From the NCBI GenBank assembly GCA_028456385.1, contig JALNQF010000021.1, forward strand, positions 333,116 through 397,115: a stretch of 64,000 bases of DNA, read 5' to 3'. Position numbers and translations under genes: made by a program. This stretch comes from Ophiosphaerella korrae. Its lineage: Eukaryota; Ascomycota; Dothideomycetes; Pleosporales; Phaeosphaeriaceae. The notes beneath the pieces were generated by a model that saw only the letters and a list, made by a program, of their open reading frames with translations, had not been told where the DNA came from and did no database searches. Of the stretch, positions 45,433-57,585 are shown piece by piece. Position 1 is the stretch's first letter, and each line of letters starts with the position of its first letter.

Positions 45433-46604
45433 CGAATCGAGTACGAATTCTGGTTGTACGTGCGGTTGAAGAATACTATCGGGCAAGTCAGCCAATAAGA
45501 AAAGGGGATTGAACACGCAGAATGAAGCTGGGACAAAGCAATATGATGGGATGGGAGTTGAGGCAATGCAAAGGTAGGTGGGAATACCTTGCATACTTAC
45601 TTGATCGCCTGAGGGTGCTGTGGCGCGGGATAGGGCGGGATCGGGATCTTAAGAGGAGACTAACGATGTGTGAAGTCTGGGTGGTTGAGGGTGTACGAGC
45701 GGAGAAGAGTTCCCCTTGTATAGACAGACTTTGATTGTCTTACATTGCGTACCTGTAATAGATCACGGCGGTGTTTCCCAGATATTTGCTTTCACAAACT
45801 GGACGAAGTTTGTTTTGACAAGTGAATCATGCCAGGCAGCAAGCTAAGGCCTCGGCTTCAGGTTTGCAAGGCGATCTAAGCTCGGATCGTGATTCTTCTA
45901 TATTCTTCTATTGTCTGAGTCCAGGTGTTATCTTATTGGAGACCTTACTGGAGGTTGAGAATTGTTGTTCTGAGGGTCGTGTTTGACTTGAAAAAGTTGG
46001 AAGCATTGATAGAACACTGTTCCAGAAGACAAGAGTTTTTGAGTGTGTACAGTGCGTATTTACAACATGTTAAAATACAAGGAAATCTTTTGAAAGGTTG
46101 GAGCGACACCGTTGTACACTGTACATAGCAACGAATGCCCTCGAGGCATTGATGAGAAGATGTAACAACAGCCATCATTTATCGCGTGCTCGCTTATTCG
46201 TATTAGAAGTCTGTTTGAAACATTGTTAGAGTTTTTAAAATATCTGTGAAAACAAGATTTAAGGTTTTCATACTCACACAACTCAAATGAAGGTCTTTTG
46301 AGCACGCGAAAAAGTAGACATATCCATTGCAAGATCTACTCTACACAGCCTAATTCCTTTAGGATATAAAATATGTAATAAGGGTTGTGAACTACGATGT
46401 GAATCCCTGTGTACTCTCAGCGCCAAGCCGACCTAAACTCCATCGCTTGACAAATGCACAAAGCCAAAAATCTGATTCCTAATTGCTTGAGGAGCACCGT
46501 TTTACAGCTTACCTATCTATGTCTTGAAGTGAATTTGCCTCGCTACTGAGAATACTTCCTAGTTCTGCTCGTAGACGTCTATGAGCCTCGCGATCACAGT
46601 CTGA
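45433..46604. other. Intergenic with probable 5' leader of the small gene
   Basis: About 1.2 kb. The first ~170 bp likely form the spliced 5' leader of the small gene and the rest is AT-leaning. No other gene recognised; short frames without features. Confidence 0.5.
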
Positions 46605-48728
46605 CTAAGACATTCGCCTCCGGAAAGGCTCGTCGATGACCTCTTCTTTTTCTTCATGCACACGCAAGGTGAGCCAAGCAGCCGCAAGAGCGCAGATGCC
46701 ACCAAACCGCAGGACCCATGCTACACTGTCGTCACCGGCGGTTCCTCTAGGCTTTTGTAGCAATTTGAACATGATTGCGCTGATGAGTGTAGCAATAACT
46801 TGGGGCGCGGCGATAGCAACATTATGAATGCCGAGGACGACGCCGGCCGAGTCGGCGCCCGAGCCAGCTGCGTCGTCTTCACTAGAGGCAACGAGTTGTG
46901 ATTCGCGATCGCGGGGTCGAATAAGGCCACGGCGGATGGCGTCGCGTTTCGAGATCTCAGAGGCGATGATGGCAAAAGGCGCCCAGTTGGTGATGCACCA
47001 TGGGATACCAATCGCACTAACAAGGACTGTTGCACCCCAGGTGGACTTGATGAAGAAGGTGAGAACCATGAGCACAGCAAAGGCGATGTGTGAGAAGAAC
47101 CAGGCACGGCGAAGTGTGAGCGATTTTATCTGCAAGACTTCCATAGACTCAAACAGCCGCTCTGTGAACGACTTGGGCGTGCCCCTATGTGTGTGGGATA
47201 AGGCAAAGTAGCCTGAGCCGCCCATAGAATGTGGAGTTGCTGGTGTCATTGGTGTGGCGGGCGTTTGCGGTCGGTCAGGCTGAGGAGCTTGGAAAGTCGG
47301 AGGAATTACGAATGGTAGGAAAACAGAGGCTGCAAAGGTAATAATGGCAAATAATAGTAATGCCCTGGTGCCAATTCTCGTTGCGTCTTCCCAGACTCGG
47401 TCGATTTCTTCATTCGTCATTTTCGGGTTCTTTTCAAAGTATGGGTCTGCGTAGATCTCGCCAACATAGGTGGTGATGTAGAAGAGAAACGGAAACCACC
47501 CAATCCAGGCTAGGAATTGGACCTCGCAGACCCGTTTGATCTGCGTTGGTAGCTTGTTGACTGAGCGGTATAAGCCTTTAAAGAAGGCAAAGACACCATC
47601 TTCTTGCTCCTCTGGGGCTGGGTCCCAAGTCGGGTCGCGTTCTCCGCAAGTGGTGACACTGATGCCCACTGTCAGAGCCATGGTGAACGAAGCAATGGCG
47701 CATAGAATCTTGAACTGCGAGTCTCCAAGCCAACCAAGGATTGCTGGAAGATTGATGTAGCCGGCGAGATACCCAGCAATGTTTCCTATTCCTGCAGATC
47801 GCATCAGCCAGGCGTTGGCTGATTCCTGTTGATGAGTCGGAGCAACATCGACGATATATGCTCGAACACCGGCTTGAACTAGATGAGGATTAGAAAAAGT
47901 CAAGGAAGGAGCGGAGGTGCTTGAGGGTACTTACTGACGTTGATAGCGAAATCAAGCACGTATACGAACAAGACGGCGAAAAGCATGATGCTTGTTTTCA
48001 CTCCTGTTGACTCCGGGTTGGCGCCAAAGATGCCTAGAAAGCCGCCGACAATTTCCTTGGCCCATGCCAACACCATGAGGGAGATGATGGTGGCGGCTGC
48101 ACCGCCAACGATAAAAGGCCTCCGCTTGCCCCATCGTAGGCGGCAGTTGTCGCTTTTGAGGCCGACGTATGGTTGGACAAGGACGCCAGAGAGCGGGCCA
48201 GCGATCCATACTAGGGCAAGCATGGATTTGCTGAGGCCTAGAGACAAAAGATAAGGCTGCACACGAGGGTAAGTATTATCCAGTATCAGCGAAGGCCATT
48301 CTGCTTACCGAACCATTGGAGGTCTCGACAGACCAGCCTATTTGGAGGCCCAGGCCACAAAAGGTCAGTAAGAACAGGAACCAGCTGCTCTTGGTCTCCT
48401 CGGTCTGTTGCTCGCCTTGCCAGTCATCGTCATCCAGAGGCGACACAGTCTCCTTCAGGAGCGGATCGATTTCTCGTGACATTCTGCCGGCAGCAGGATC
48501 GGCAAAGGGTGAGTGCCCGGCTACTTCGTCTATGAAGTCGACGTGTGGTCTTCCGTCGGTAGTAGGGCGGCCGCCTCCGATGGACTCGCGACCAAAAGAA
48601 ACGAGTTTGGGCCGAGGCCGGGGCCGTTGCTGCGAGGATGTGTCGAGTCTGGGAGGATCTCGAGGGGAGGCGAGCGGTGAAGATGAGGGTTCTGGTGCCG
48701 AGGCCCCGCCCGGCGTCGAGGACGACAT
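46605..48728 (-). CDS. SUT1: Sucrose/alpha-glucoside H+ symporter (GPH family)
   Basis: Plasma-membrane proton-coupled disaccharide importer of the glycoside-pentoside-hexuronide family (as S. pombe Sut1 and plant SUCs). Exons 48309-48728, 47935-48256 and 46605-47878 (introns of 52 and 56 bp) give 671 aa. The start ATG 48728 follows a frame open upstream without ATG. Residues 1-~115 are a Ser/Pro-rich cytosolic tail. TM1 begins at SSWFLFLLTFCGLGLQIGWSVE, with PYLLSLGLSKSMLALVWIAGPLSG (TM2), VQPYVGLKSDNCRLRWGKRRPFI (family loop with RWGRRRPFI-type motif), and a central loop rich in Pro-Ala-Thr. The C-terminal half ends in a Glu/Arg-rich tail. Divergent from NHX1. Confidence 0.9.
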
Positions 48729-49536
48729 GGTGGAGGACAGTCTGCTGCGATGGCTGTGCTCGCGCAACGTGGACTGCTTCTGGTGGCTTACGGCTGTAAG
48801 GGTCAGACGGCAGGTGATTGGCAGGTGCCACGCGGTCTTGGTGGTGGAGCAGGGGAAGAGCTGAGTGCTGAGGACAGTGTGGAGGACAGTGTGGAGGATA
48901 GCGTGGAGGAGTAGGCGCTATGTAGGGTGCATGTTCAACGAGAGAGGGTCATCAGATGCAACCAGGAGGAGAGGGGTGCACAGGAAGAATATTGGGCGGG
49001 TGTGGGCAAGATTACATGGGGCAGTGTAGGTCAGGTGGCTGGGCCTTGTACTCCTCGGAGGACGAGGTGAGGTGCATCTGGATGCATGTCAAGCTGCAGC
49101 AGCCTCAGAAGACGACGGTTCGCGGTTTTGTGGTGACGTCGTTGGGATGTGGGGATGCAACCGGGGCGGCGTGAGGCGGTCTAACCGAGTCAAGTGGAGG
49201 CTCGCTGAAACACGTGCACGCGTCAACACAGGACAGTCGGTGGATAGATAGAGGCCTGGGTGGCCAGGTGCTTGTCTCGAATATTCCTTGATCACACGCG
49301 CACTGTGTTTGCCCACAACCGAAAGCCGTCTGCCGCCGCCCGCGCCCGCGCTGCTGCCGCCTAGCCCTCGCGCAACGTCGCCTTGCGTTCCATCAAGACG
49401 CCCGCCCTTGGTGCGCCGGACCTGGACCTGCTCACTTCCACCTGTCCACCTTTGCGCACACCCACACACGCAAACCCGCATCCTCGCACGCACCAGACAC
49501 GCCGCCTGCTGATGAGACTCCGGCGTTGAGCACAGC
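48729..49536. promoter_or_regulatory. Divergent promoter region SUT1/NHX1
   Basis: 808 bp between the two start codons. A 12-bp unit (AGGACAGTGTGG) is repeated three times at ~48871-48906, and C-rich stretches precede the NHX1 ATG. No other gene found. Confidence 0.5.
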
Positions 49537-51848
49537 ATGGCTTCGACCGTGGGATGGTGGGCTATCGGCCAGATGCTCAGTACGCGCCCCAGTGCCCCAA
49601 CAGCGCAACGTGTCGCTAGCGACCTGCTTTGCCCAGCCACTGACATGTTTCTCACCTACAGAGCGAGATGCCACCGATGCAGACCCGGACGGTCAGTTTT
49701 CACGCCCCCACCTATCCAGAGTCCAGAGTCCAGAGTCCAGAGTCTAATGCGCCGTGATAGAAGAGCCCGAGGCTGGCCAGAAGGAGATATTCACATCATG
49801 GGCCCTGTCCATCTTGATCTCGTTACTCATAATAGCTCTGTTTACGAGCTACATACTGCACTCGCGAAAAATACAGGCGGTCCACGAGACCGTCTTATCT
49901 ATCTTTGCTGGTACGTCGGCCATGCGGCCGGCTCATACATGTCTTGGCATGCTTGGGATGCACTAGAAGACTTCCATCGTCTGAGAGCTCACTAACCCTC
50001 TTCAGGAATGGTCGTTGGCCTCATTCTTCGACTAACAGCCGTGTCGTCAGTGCGAGATGTCGTCAGCTTCGACTATCAGATGTTCTTCAATCTGCTCCTA
50101 CCACCTATCATTCTCTCAGCAGGATATGAACTGCACCAAGTACGCCCAGACAACTGGTCCTCCCAAGCTCCCACTAACACATAACAGGGGAATTTCTTCA
50201 GACACATTGGCGCTATTCTAACCTTTGCCTTTGCTGGAACCTTTATCTCTGCCCTGGTCCTTGGCCTCATTCTTTTTCTATGGACTAGGATAGGTCTCGG
50301 TGGCTTCAAAATCAACTTTGTTGAAGCCATGTCGGTTGGTGCAACACTCTCAGCCACAGACCCAGTCACCATTCTTGCCATCTTTGACACGTACAAAGTC
50401 GAGCCCAAGCTTTACACAATCATCTTTGGGGAGTCAATCCTCAATGATGCTGTTGCCATTGTCTTGTTTGAAACCGCCCAGAGGTACAAAGATGGGGCAG
50501 AGTCACTGGGCCTAGTCAGCTTATTCGAAGCCTTCGGCATTTTCGTCGGCGTCTTCTTTGGAAGTCTGTTCATTGGCGTAATGGTAGGCATTGGAGCGTC
50601 GTTGATGCTCAAATTCACATACGTGAGACGATTTCCCAAGACAGAAAGTTGCCTCATCATCCTTATTGCATATCTCACGTACTTTTTCTCCAACGCAATC
50701 CACATGTCCGGTAGGTGAATTCTCCGCCGGAGAGGCATCTAGCTAACAAGACATAAGGAATCGTCTCTCTGCTATTCTGCGGCATCTGCCTCAAGCATTA
50801 TGCCTACCACAACATGTCCCGCCGTACCCAGCTGTCGACCAAGTTCTTCTTTCAGGTCACTGCGCAGTTGTCTGAAAATTTCATCTTCATCTATCTGGGT
50901 CTATCGCTCTTTACCGATGACAAGCTGCAATATAACCCCTCTTTCATCCTGATTGCAGTGGCCGGTATATGTGCTGCTCGTTGGTGTGCAGTCTTTCCTC
51001 TTTCAAAGCTTATCAACGGCATCTCAAAATATCGTCAACGCCGTCGTGGAGATGACATTGTCGAAGAGATCCCTTACCCGCACCAAGCCATGATCTATTG
51101 GGCGGGCTTACGAGGTGCCGTGGGCGTGGCGCTCGCTGCTGGTCTCACAGGTAACAACGGTGACACCCTCCGAGCTACTGTTTTGGTGGTCGTTGTGCTC
51201 ACTGTAATTATTTTTGGTGGCACCACGGCGCGTATGTTGGAAATTCTCGGTATTCGCACTGGCGTTGTCGAGGAGATCGACTCTGACGACGAATTCGACA
51301 TCGAGGTCGTCAACGCTGGGACCTATGCCCGCAACAAGGGCCAAGGCATCGGGCACACCCCACGACCAGGCCAGAATGGCTTCTCGTTGAACAATGTCAA
51401 CGGACAAGAAGGAACCTATTCAAGCGGCTCCTTCGCTCACAATAGCCCGCCACTGCGGCCCAATGGTTTTGCAACGCGACGCAACTCGAGTCGTCAGCGT
51501 CGTTCTGATGGCGCAGACCAGGGCCTTCTAAGCTCTGGTGACAGTGGCTCTGCTGACGAAGATGATGCAGATCTCGATCTGCCACCCAACGCCCGGCGCT
51601 CACCCAATCGCAATCCATCGCCGTTGGGAATTTCCGCTGATACCTCTCCGTATCCGACATCAGGCCAAAGAGCGGATGAGTCGAATGCGGCGGAGGGTTC
51701 GAGTAGGATGGCAACTGCGACTGGTGCAGTGAAACAGCTGTTTACCGAGCTGAGTCACGATCCGGCAAATGCTTTCAAGCAGATCGATGATGGTTTCCTG
51801 AAACCTCATCTACTGCTGGACCCAGGAAAGGGGCCAAACAATGTTTGA
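49537..51848 (+). CDS. NHX1: Na+/H+ exchanger, endosomal type
   Basis: Exchanges Na+/K+ for H+ across late-endosomal/vacuolar membranes (CPA1 family), setting luminal pH and salt tolerance. Six exons (49537-49579, 49662-49691, 49761-49910, 50006-50139, 50188-50710, 50758-51848) give 656 aa with every phase consistent. The micro-exon 2 (30 bp) is supported by the frame. Signatures: SWALSILISLLIIALFTSYI (TM1), FFNLLLPPIILSAGYEL (amiloride-binding type segment), GATLSATDPVTILAIFD and FGESILNDAVAIVLFE (ion-path ND motif). About 11-12 TMs to ~420, then a hydrophilic Ser/Asn/Arg-rich cytosolic tail. Intron 2 contains a TCCAGAG heptamer repeat (~49716-49742). Confidence 0.94.
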
Positions 51849-53626
51849 ATGTTTGAATGTAGAATTAGGGAGTGTGAAGCATAGTGGGCGTTCGGGCATC
51901 ATCACATCAACACTTGTTGGTATCGTAAGAACAGCTACATAGCATGGTTAGTCATGACTTTTAGCGTCTTCAGTTCATGCAAAACCAAGTTTTGGAACCC
52001 TATCCACACGGCCAAGGTCTTTATCATATCTACTGGCGCCACAGAACCACTGGAGAGCACCCCGAGAAGTTCTAGCCAGTAGTGAGGCTACTTTGGCCCG
52101 GGGTGCGGGAAAAAGTGCCATACCGTAGTGCACCTTCGTGCAACATCAATCTGCGCATATAGCGGCCGTTCTCGCGGCTGATCTTGGAGTGAGGTGACAC
52201 CCAAAATTAATACGATCCATATGAGAGCGCATTGCCCACTCGAGAAAAGGCAGCGAGCATTCCTTTGTAAAGCTGTACTTATCGTTGTGTTTCGCACACA
52301 GCGGGCATGCCTGTTTCGGTGACTTCGTTTCACATTGTCGATCAATTGTTCCATGCCGTCCTTTCAAGCTTAAATTATCCTCAGTGCGTGAGGCTTGCAC
52401 AAGGTTAGTGCAAAGCTTAGGTACATCCACGGAAGTCACCGACCTTGTTGCTTCGTTCAGTGGTGGGGGACTAGTGCCGATCACGCGGGTCCACATCATC
52501 TAAATGCACTTTCGGATTTCAAACTATCCTACCTTACCCATCCACTCGCGTTTCTTCTCTTAAACAACATCGCCTTATGAAATCCTCGTCACCCAGAGCT
52601 GCCGATGACTGCCGCAGCCTCTCATGTTGTCTGGAGAGCCTCAGTCCGATGGTATTATGTACCATAAACTTCTGAACGGCAGTGACTATCTAGCATGACA
52701 GAGTCTAGACATTAAAAATAGTCACAGTAGGGCTCTCTATTTTGAAAGGCATACACAGTCTTTACTCAAGGTTCTCCACTTGAAAGCTATGCTAGTGAAC
52801 CCATGCCTGGGTCTGGGACTGCTTGTGGGTGGAGGTGGCTGGAAGGTATCTACATCAAGATCAATCCACACCTATATGAAATTGGCAGCCTCACGGAACC
52901 CCGAATGTGCGGCACCTCTCTCGTGTACGGCTGTCTTCCTGGTACCAGGCAGCTACAAAGCCGGGAAATCACTACACCCTCCGTCTTCGAGAAGCCTTCC
53001 GTCTTTGCACAGGATAGACCAAACTAGCCTATTGCGCCATTCTTTGCTTATTTAATGAGGCTTAAAGCTGGCTTACAGTGGGGTATCCTGCTCGCCAATA
53101 CTCCCAAATGTCTGCCACGTCAGGATAAATACATAGTTATAGAGCCTCCGGGATCGACATTAATAAATGTCTCGTGTCATGTGTGCGATGGAGCCTTTCG
53201 AGAAGGGGCTTTCTTCAAGTCTGTCCGGGTTAAGTTGTTGTACCTGCTCGATACCATGTCGAAAGCTTATGTCCTTATTAATGATGAAGGATTGATATTG
53301 CGGAGTTGGTCGAGCATGCCTTTCTGGTCGACTTGCAATGATCAATAGTGGATGCTTTGACCTTCTCGAAGCGGAGCTAAAATATGTCGAGTGACGGCCA
53401 AGAATGTTCTTCTTCCTAACCCCCCCCCCCATAGGCAGCACAGGGCCTAAAGTCGATGCGCTTTTGGTGCTTCATTGGCATCCGCTAGGCTCTGTAGGCA
53501 TGTTCGTCACAGAAATTGTTCCTACTACAATCTACAATTTTACAGAAAAGATCTGGATACACTGAGAGAACATCATACCCTCCAATGGGAGAGCTAGAGG
53601 GAGGTCTAATATAGTCAACGTGGGAT

Positions 53627-53653
53627 GCGGGGTCGACAGGTGAGCATCCCCGC
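53627..53653. promoter_or_regulatory. Inverted pair of CreA-type sites
   Basis: GCGGGG (53627-53632) and its reverse CCCCGC (53648-53653) both fit the SYGGRG consensus of the fungal carbon-catabolite repressor CreA/Cre1, which acts best on paired sites. They lie ~570-600 bp before the cellulase ATG. Binding is inferred from the motif only. Confidence 0.4.
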
Positions 53654-54136
53654 AACTACAAGGTGTCTCATGTTAATATCATATAACTACCCTGAATATG
53701 TTGTTCCGAAGCGAGGAACTCAAACAGATGTCGCGACGCATGACTCTGTTTTCACAAAAGACAGATTTATGGAAGGACAGGCTCAATGTTGCTTTGCTTC
53801 AAGACCGACTACAGTTCAGCTTATTTATGTACTCCTCAATGAATATTCCAGGTCATAGATGACACAAATATCATGCTCTAAAGCCTGATATGTTCCTAAT
53901 AGCGCCGCCACTCGCGGAATGAAGTCCCTCGTTCATATCGTTAACCCATGTCACCTGAACCTTAGTTGCGATAGTATCTGCTCATCCCACATTATTCGAT
54001 CTTCATCTAAGCCTCATCTCGTAGGCGCTAAACTGCACAGACCCAAAGCACCATCTACTGCCCCTGTATACGGGCCTGCTTCCTGATGAGCTGAACCTTC
54101 AAGTCATATGGCACACCATTATCCCAAGTGGCAACG

Positions 54137-54154
54137 CCAATGCAGATATAAGAG
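54137..54154 (+). promoter_or_regulatory. CCAAT box and TATA-like box of the GH6 gene
   Basis: CCAAT at 54137-54141 and TATAAGAG at 54147-54154, about 70 bp before the ATG at 54223, a position suitable for a core promoter of a strongly regulated secreted enzyme. Confidence 0.45.
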
Positions 54155-54222
54155 GCTCTTGAGCTCCTAGGAATTTACCATCGACACCTCTCAGAATCCA
54201 CTCACTTGTAGTCGTCAACAAC

Positions 54223-55574
54223 ATGAAGGGAATATTTGCCGCCATTTTGGCAACTGTCGCCTCGAGCGTGCTTGCCGCACCATCTCCTGTTCAGGATGCC
54301 CAGATCACTGCCCGCGCCGCGTCTGCATGCGCCAGTGCTGTCACTCTTTCCGGTAACCCCTTCGCTTCCCGCAAGATTTATGCCAACAAGTTTTACTCCT
54401 CGGAGGTCTCTTCTGCTGCTGCTGCGATAACTGACTCTGCCTTGGCTGCTGCTGCCACCAAGGTCGCTTCTGTCGGAACCTTCATGTGGATGTATGTCAT
54501 TCTTTTCCGTTTGGCGATTTTTCAAGACTAATAAATTGTTAGCGATACCCGTGAAAAGATCAAGATTGTCGAGGACACCATCAAGGACGTTCCCTGCGAT
54601 CAAATTGCCGCTTTGGTCATCTACGACCTTCCCGGTCGCGATTGTGCTGCCAAGGCCTCCAACGGTGAGCTTCCCGTTGGTAGTTTGAGCACATACAAGG
54701 CAGAGTACATTGACCGTAAGTATCCTATCTCTAGAGATTAAACTTAATACTTCATACTAAGACATGTAGCTATCGTCACCATCTTCAAGAAGTACCCCAA
54801 AACTGCTATCGCCCTGGTCATTGAGCCTGATTCCCTCCCCAACTTGGTCACAAACAGCAATCTCCAAACCTGTAAGGACTCTGCCTCTGGTTACCGCGAT
54901 GGTGTTGCGTATGCTCTCAAGCAGCTCAACTTGCCAAATATTGCCATGTACATCGACGCTGGACACGGTGGCTGGCTCGGCTGGAACGACAACCTCAGTA
55001 CGTTACTCTCTCTCTCTCTTCTGCTTTGTCTACAAAATAGCTAACCTCTCTCCCAGAGCCCGGCGCCAAAGAGCTCGCCACTGTCTACAAGGCAGCCGGC
55101 AGCCCCAAGCAAGTCCGTGGCTTCGCCACCAACGTCGCCGGCTGGAACGCCTGGGACCTCTCTCCAGGCGAGTTCTCCAAGGCCACCGATGCCCAATGGA
55201 ACAAGGCGCAAAACGAGAAACAATACGTCACCCTTTTCAGCCCCGAGCTCAAATCTGCTGGTATGCCCAGCCAAGCCATTGTCGACACTGGCCGTAACGC
55301 CGTCACCGGCCTGCGCAAGGAGTGGGGCAACTGGTGCAACATCAATGGCGCTGGCTTCGGCGTCCGCCCTACTTCCACAACTGGATCCTCGCTCGTCGAT
55401 TCCTTCGTGTGGGTCAAGCCCGGCGGCGAGTCAGACGGTACTAGCGACACCAGCGCCACCCGATATGATTCCTTCTGCGGAAAGGATGAGAGCTTCAAGC
55501 CATCTCCCGAGGCGGGTCAGTGGAATCAAGCGTACTTTGAGATGCTGGTTAAGAACGCTAAGCCCGCTTTCTAA
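54223..55574 (+). CDS. cel6A: Secreted cellobiohydrolase, GH6, no CBM1
   Basis: Inverting exo-glucanase releasing cellobiose from the non-reducing ends of cellulose; extracellular. Exons 54223-54491, 54543-54715, 54770-54997 and 55057-55574 give 395 aa. Signal peptide MKGIFAAILATVASSVLA. GH6 blocks: SVGTFMWIDTREK, LVIYDLPGRDCAAKASNGE (contains the acid Asp of YDLPxRDC), ALVIEPDSLPNLVTN, YIDAGHGGWLGW, RGFATNVAGWNAW and WVKPGGESDGTSD with the active-site Asp. The protein ends at AKPAF directly after the catalytic domain and starts the domain soon after the signal peptide, so it lacks the CBM1 and linker of the Cel6A secreted by Trichoderma. Regulation by carbon catabolite repression is likely from the upstream motifs. 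Confidence 0.95.
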
Positions 55575-56133
55575 ACAAGCGATGCTTGTGGGTGAAGGTG
55601 TTTAGGTGGATGGGCACATGTATATAGATTTGCGGAGGTGGATTGTTTTGTTGAGAAAATATCGAGCAAAGATATCTTCGCTTCGTTGTTGATATGTTTG
55701 TTGGATTGGTTGAATTAGGATTAGAATGAATAAACTCTCGTTTATACAAAATATCGCTTGGTCGAGGTTCGCGTTTCATAGATTAATTTTGGCTCTGGGG
55801 TGAGATTGAAGTCTTATTAGGCATGAAGGGTGTTAGAAGAGGTATCAATAGGGAGATGGGCCAATAAAAGTATGTTGAGCGGGACGTAGATGTCGAATGT
55901 CGGCATTTTATATCGTTATTTATACACACGCGTCACTGCACTTCGGCATCCCGCGTTCCCCATATCTTCATATGCAAGTTATGTAGGGTATAGTACAGAA
56001 TATAATTGATGAAATCGATGTCTCTCAACCCAAAATCTTCATTTATAACTTGCGAGTCCTAGGCTTATTGGATTAAGAATTTTTGCATCTATTGACATAA
56101 GATGGCCCATGATCTATTTATTCTGCGGCCTTC

Positions 56134-56171
<38 letters not shown>

Positions 56172-57585
56172 GGGGGGGGGGGGAGTTGTGTTGTACGTAG
56201 ATATTGGTATATTGATTTGACTTCGTCTTCATGACAAAGAGCCTAGGAAGAACTAGGAACGAATGATTGCCAGTATGTATTTACTGTGTTATGTATATAT
56301 TAATGGTATATTCTAGTTTCAAAACGAATGTAGACATGATTCTATGTTATCACAGCATTTCTTTGGAAGACATAGGAATTTGATCTGTGGAGTAATTTGC
56401 TCTCGAGATTCTCATCTAAAACCTTGATACTCTTGCAAAAGAAGTTGAGAGTCATCTATCATCCTCTCCCGTTTCAGTCTTGCAAGGTGTAAATTTGAAC
56501 ACTCGTGTATTTATCCCGTTTTTATAGCGCTTCTAGCACGAGCCAGTGGATAGTTTTGAGTACGGTATACCTGCTTTTAATCTACCCATACCAAACACCC
56601 AAGCCGTAAGGACTAGTCGTCGCAAGAGACGATAGCCATTAAAGATACACTTGAATAAATGGGAAAAGGATAATAGGTTTATTATACTTAATATTAGAAA
56701 AATCGCTACCCTCTTGGAATCGACTGATCTTGCTAACTTGTTTTATAATCAGCCGAGTTGAAGCAGAATTTACTACACCCAAACCATACCTGGTATCGCG
56801 ACCCATGGTGGGTCTCTGTGGCCTACGGCCTGACACAAGCCAGCCTATTCCCGAGGCCTCCTTCTTTCCACTGGCGGTTCCCCTTTTCTTTTTCCACACT
56901 TCCAATAAAGAAGTGCCTTCCCTTCGAAGTTCACATACGTCTGAGAGGTCCTCGAGTTCTTCCTGTGGCCATTCGAAATCCTGCTTAGACTGACATAGCA
57001 TCAAGCCAGTGGACTCTCGTACAGGGCCGCCTGACGTCCACGCACCGTCCACACGACTCATCATGTTTCTGATATAGACTCTTTCTTACGGAATGGGCCA
57101 ACCTGGATTCGATCTGGAACAGAAAATGAGGTGTGTAGCAAGATGATTATCGAAGTAGCTAATCATAACCAAGCAGGCGTGCTTGTGGCTGTCAGGCCTG
57201 TGGCTGTGCAAAGCCTTAGCAAGTGGGCCGACTTAGGCCCCGCAGCCTTGCGATCAAACCAAACTTACTCTCTGCCTCCCCATTCAACTAGCTCACCTCT
57301 TGTAGGTTGCCACCTCACAACTCTGTGGCCGGAGCGGGCCGGCTATCCTCCTTGCTAGCGTAGTCTAATTGTTTACCTGCTTTGCCACGTATGTACCTCT
57401 GGCAACAAGGATCTTGTTATCGACCGAGAATGTCTCGAAAATTCACTGTGGCAAAGTGCTGACTGTATATTCACGTTGATCCCCAGCCCCTTCTGTAAAA
57501 GAGAGAATAATAAACAGATAAAGAAATAAATTGTGTACCAAGGCCTTCGTTATTTGTGCATCCTAGTGATAGAATCCGTCAAGAT
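55575..57585. other. Intergenic with T35-G13 homopolymer
   Basis: About 2 kb without a gene I can support. The T35 run followed by G13 at 56136-56183 stands out. Between 56639 and 57110 the composition is gene-like and a 141-codon minus frame plus an 87-codon plus frame exist, but I recognise neither and see no start context or splice pattern that favours one. Confidence 0.5.
56136..56183. repeat. Poly-T/poly-G tract
   Basis: T35 immediately followed by G13. Such a pure junction is prone to length variation and to assembly error. Confidence 0.9.

Larger units (their letters stand above)
51849..54222. other. Long intergenic region upstream of the GH6 gene
   Basis: About 2.4 kb with no supported gene; the longest frame (53055-53348 plus, 97 codons) shows no domain. 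It holds a C tract near 53419-53429, a pair of CreA-like sites (53627-53653) and the core promoter of the cellulase gene at its right end. Confidence 0.55.

Noticed and set aside
57105..57130. TTCGATCTGG-type sequence resembling a tRNA B box
   Set aside because: The flanking bases do not form a T-arm stem and no A box, anticodon or acceptor stem can be placed around it.
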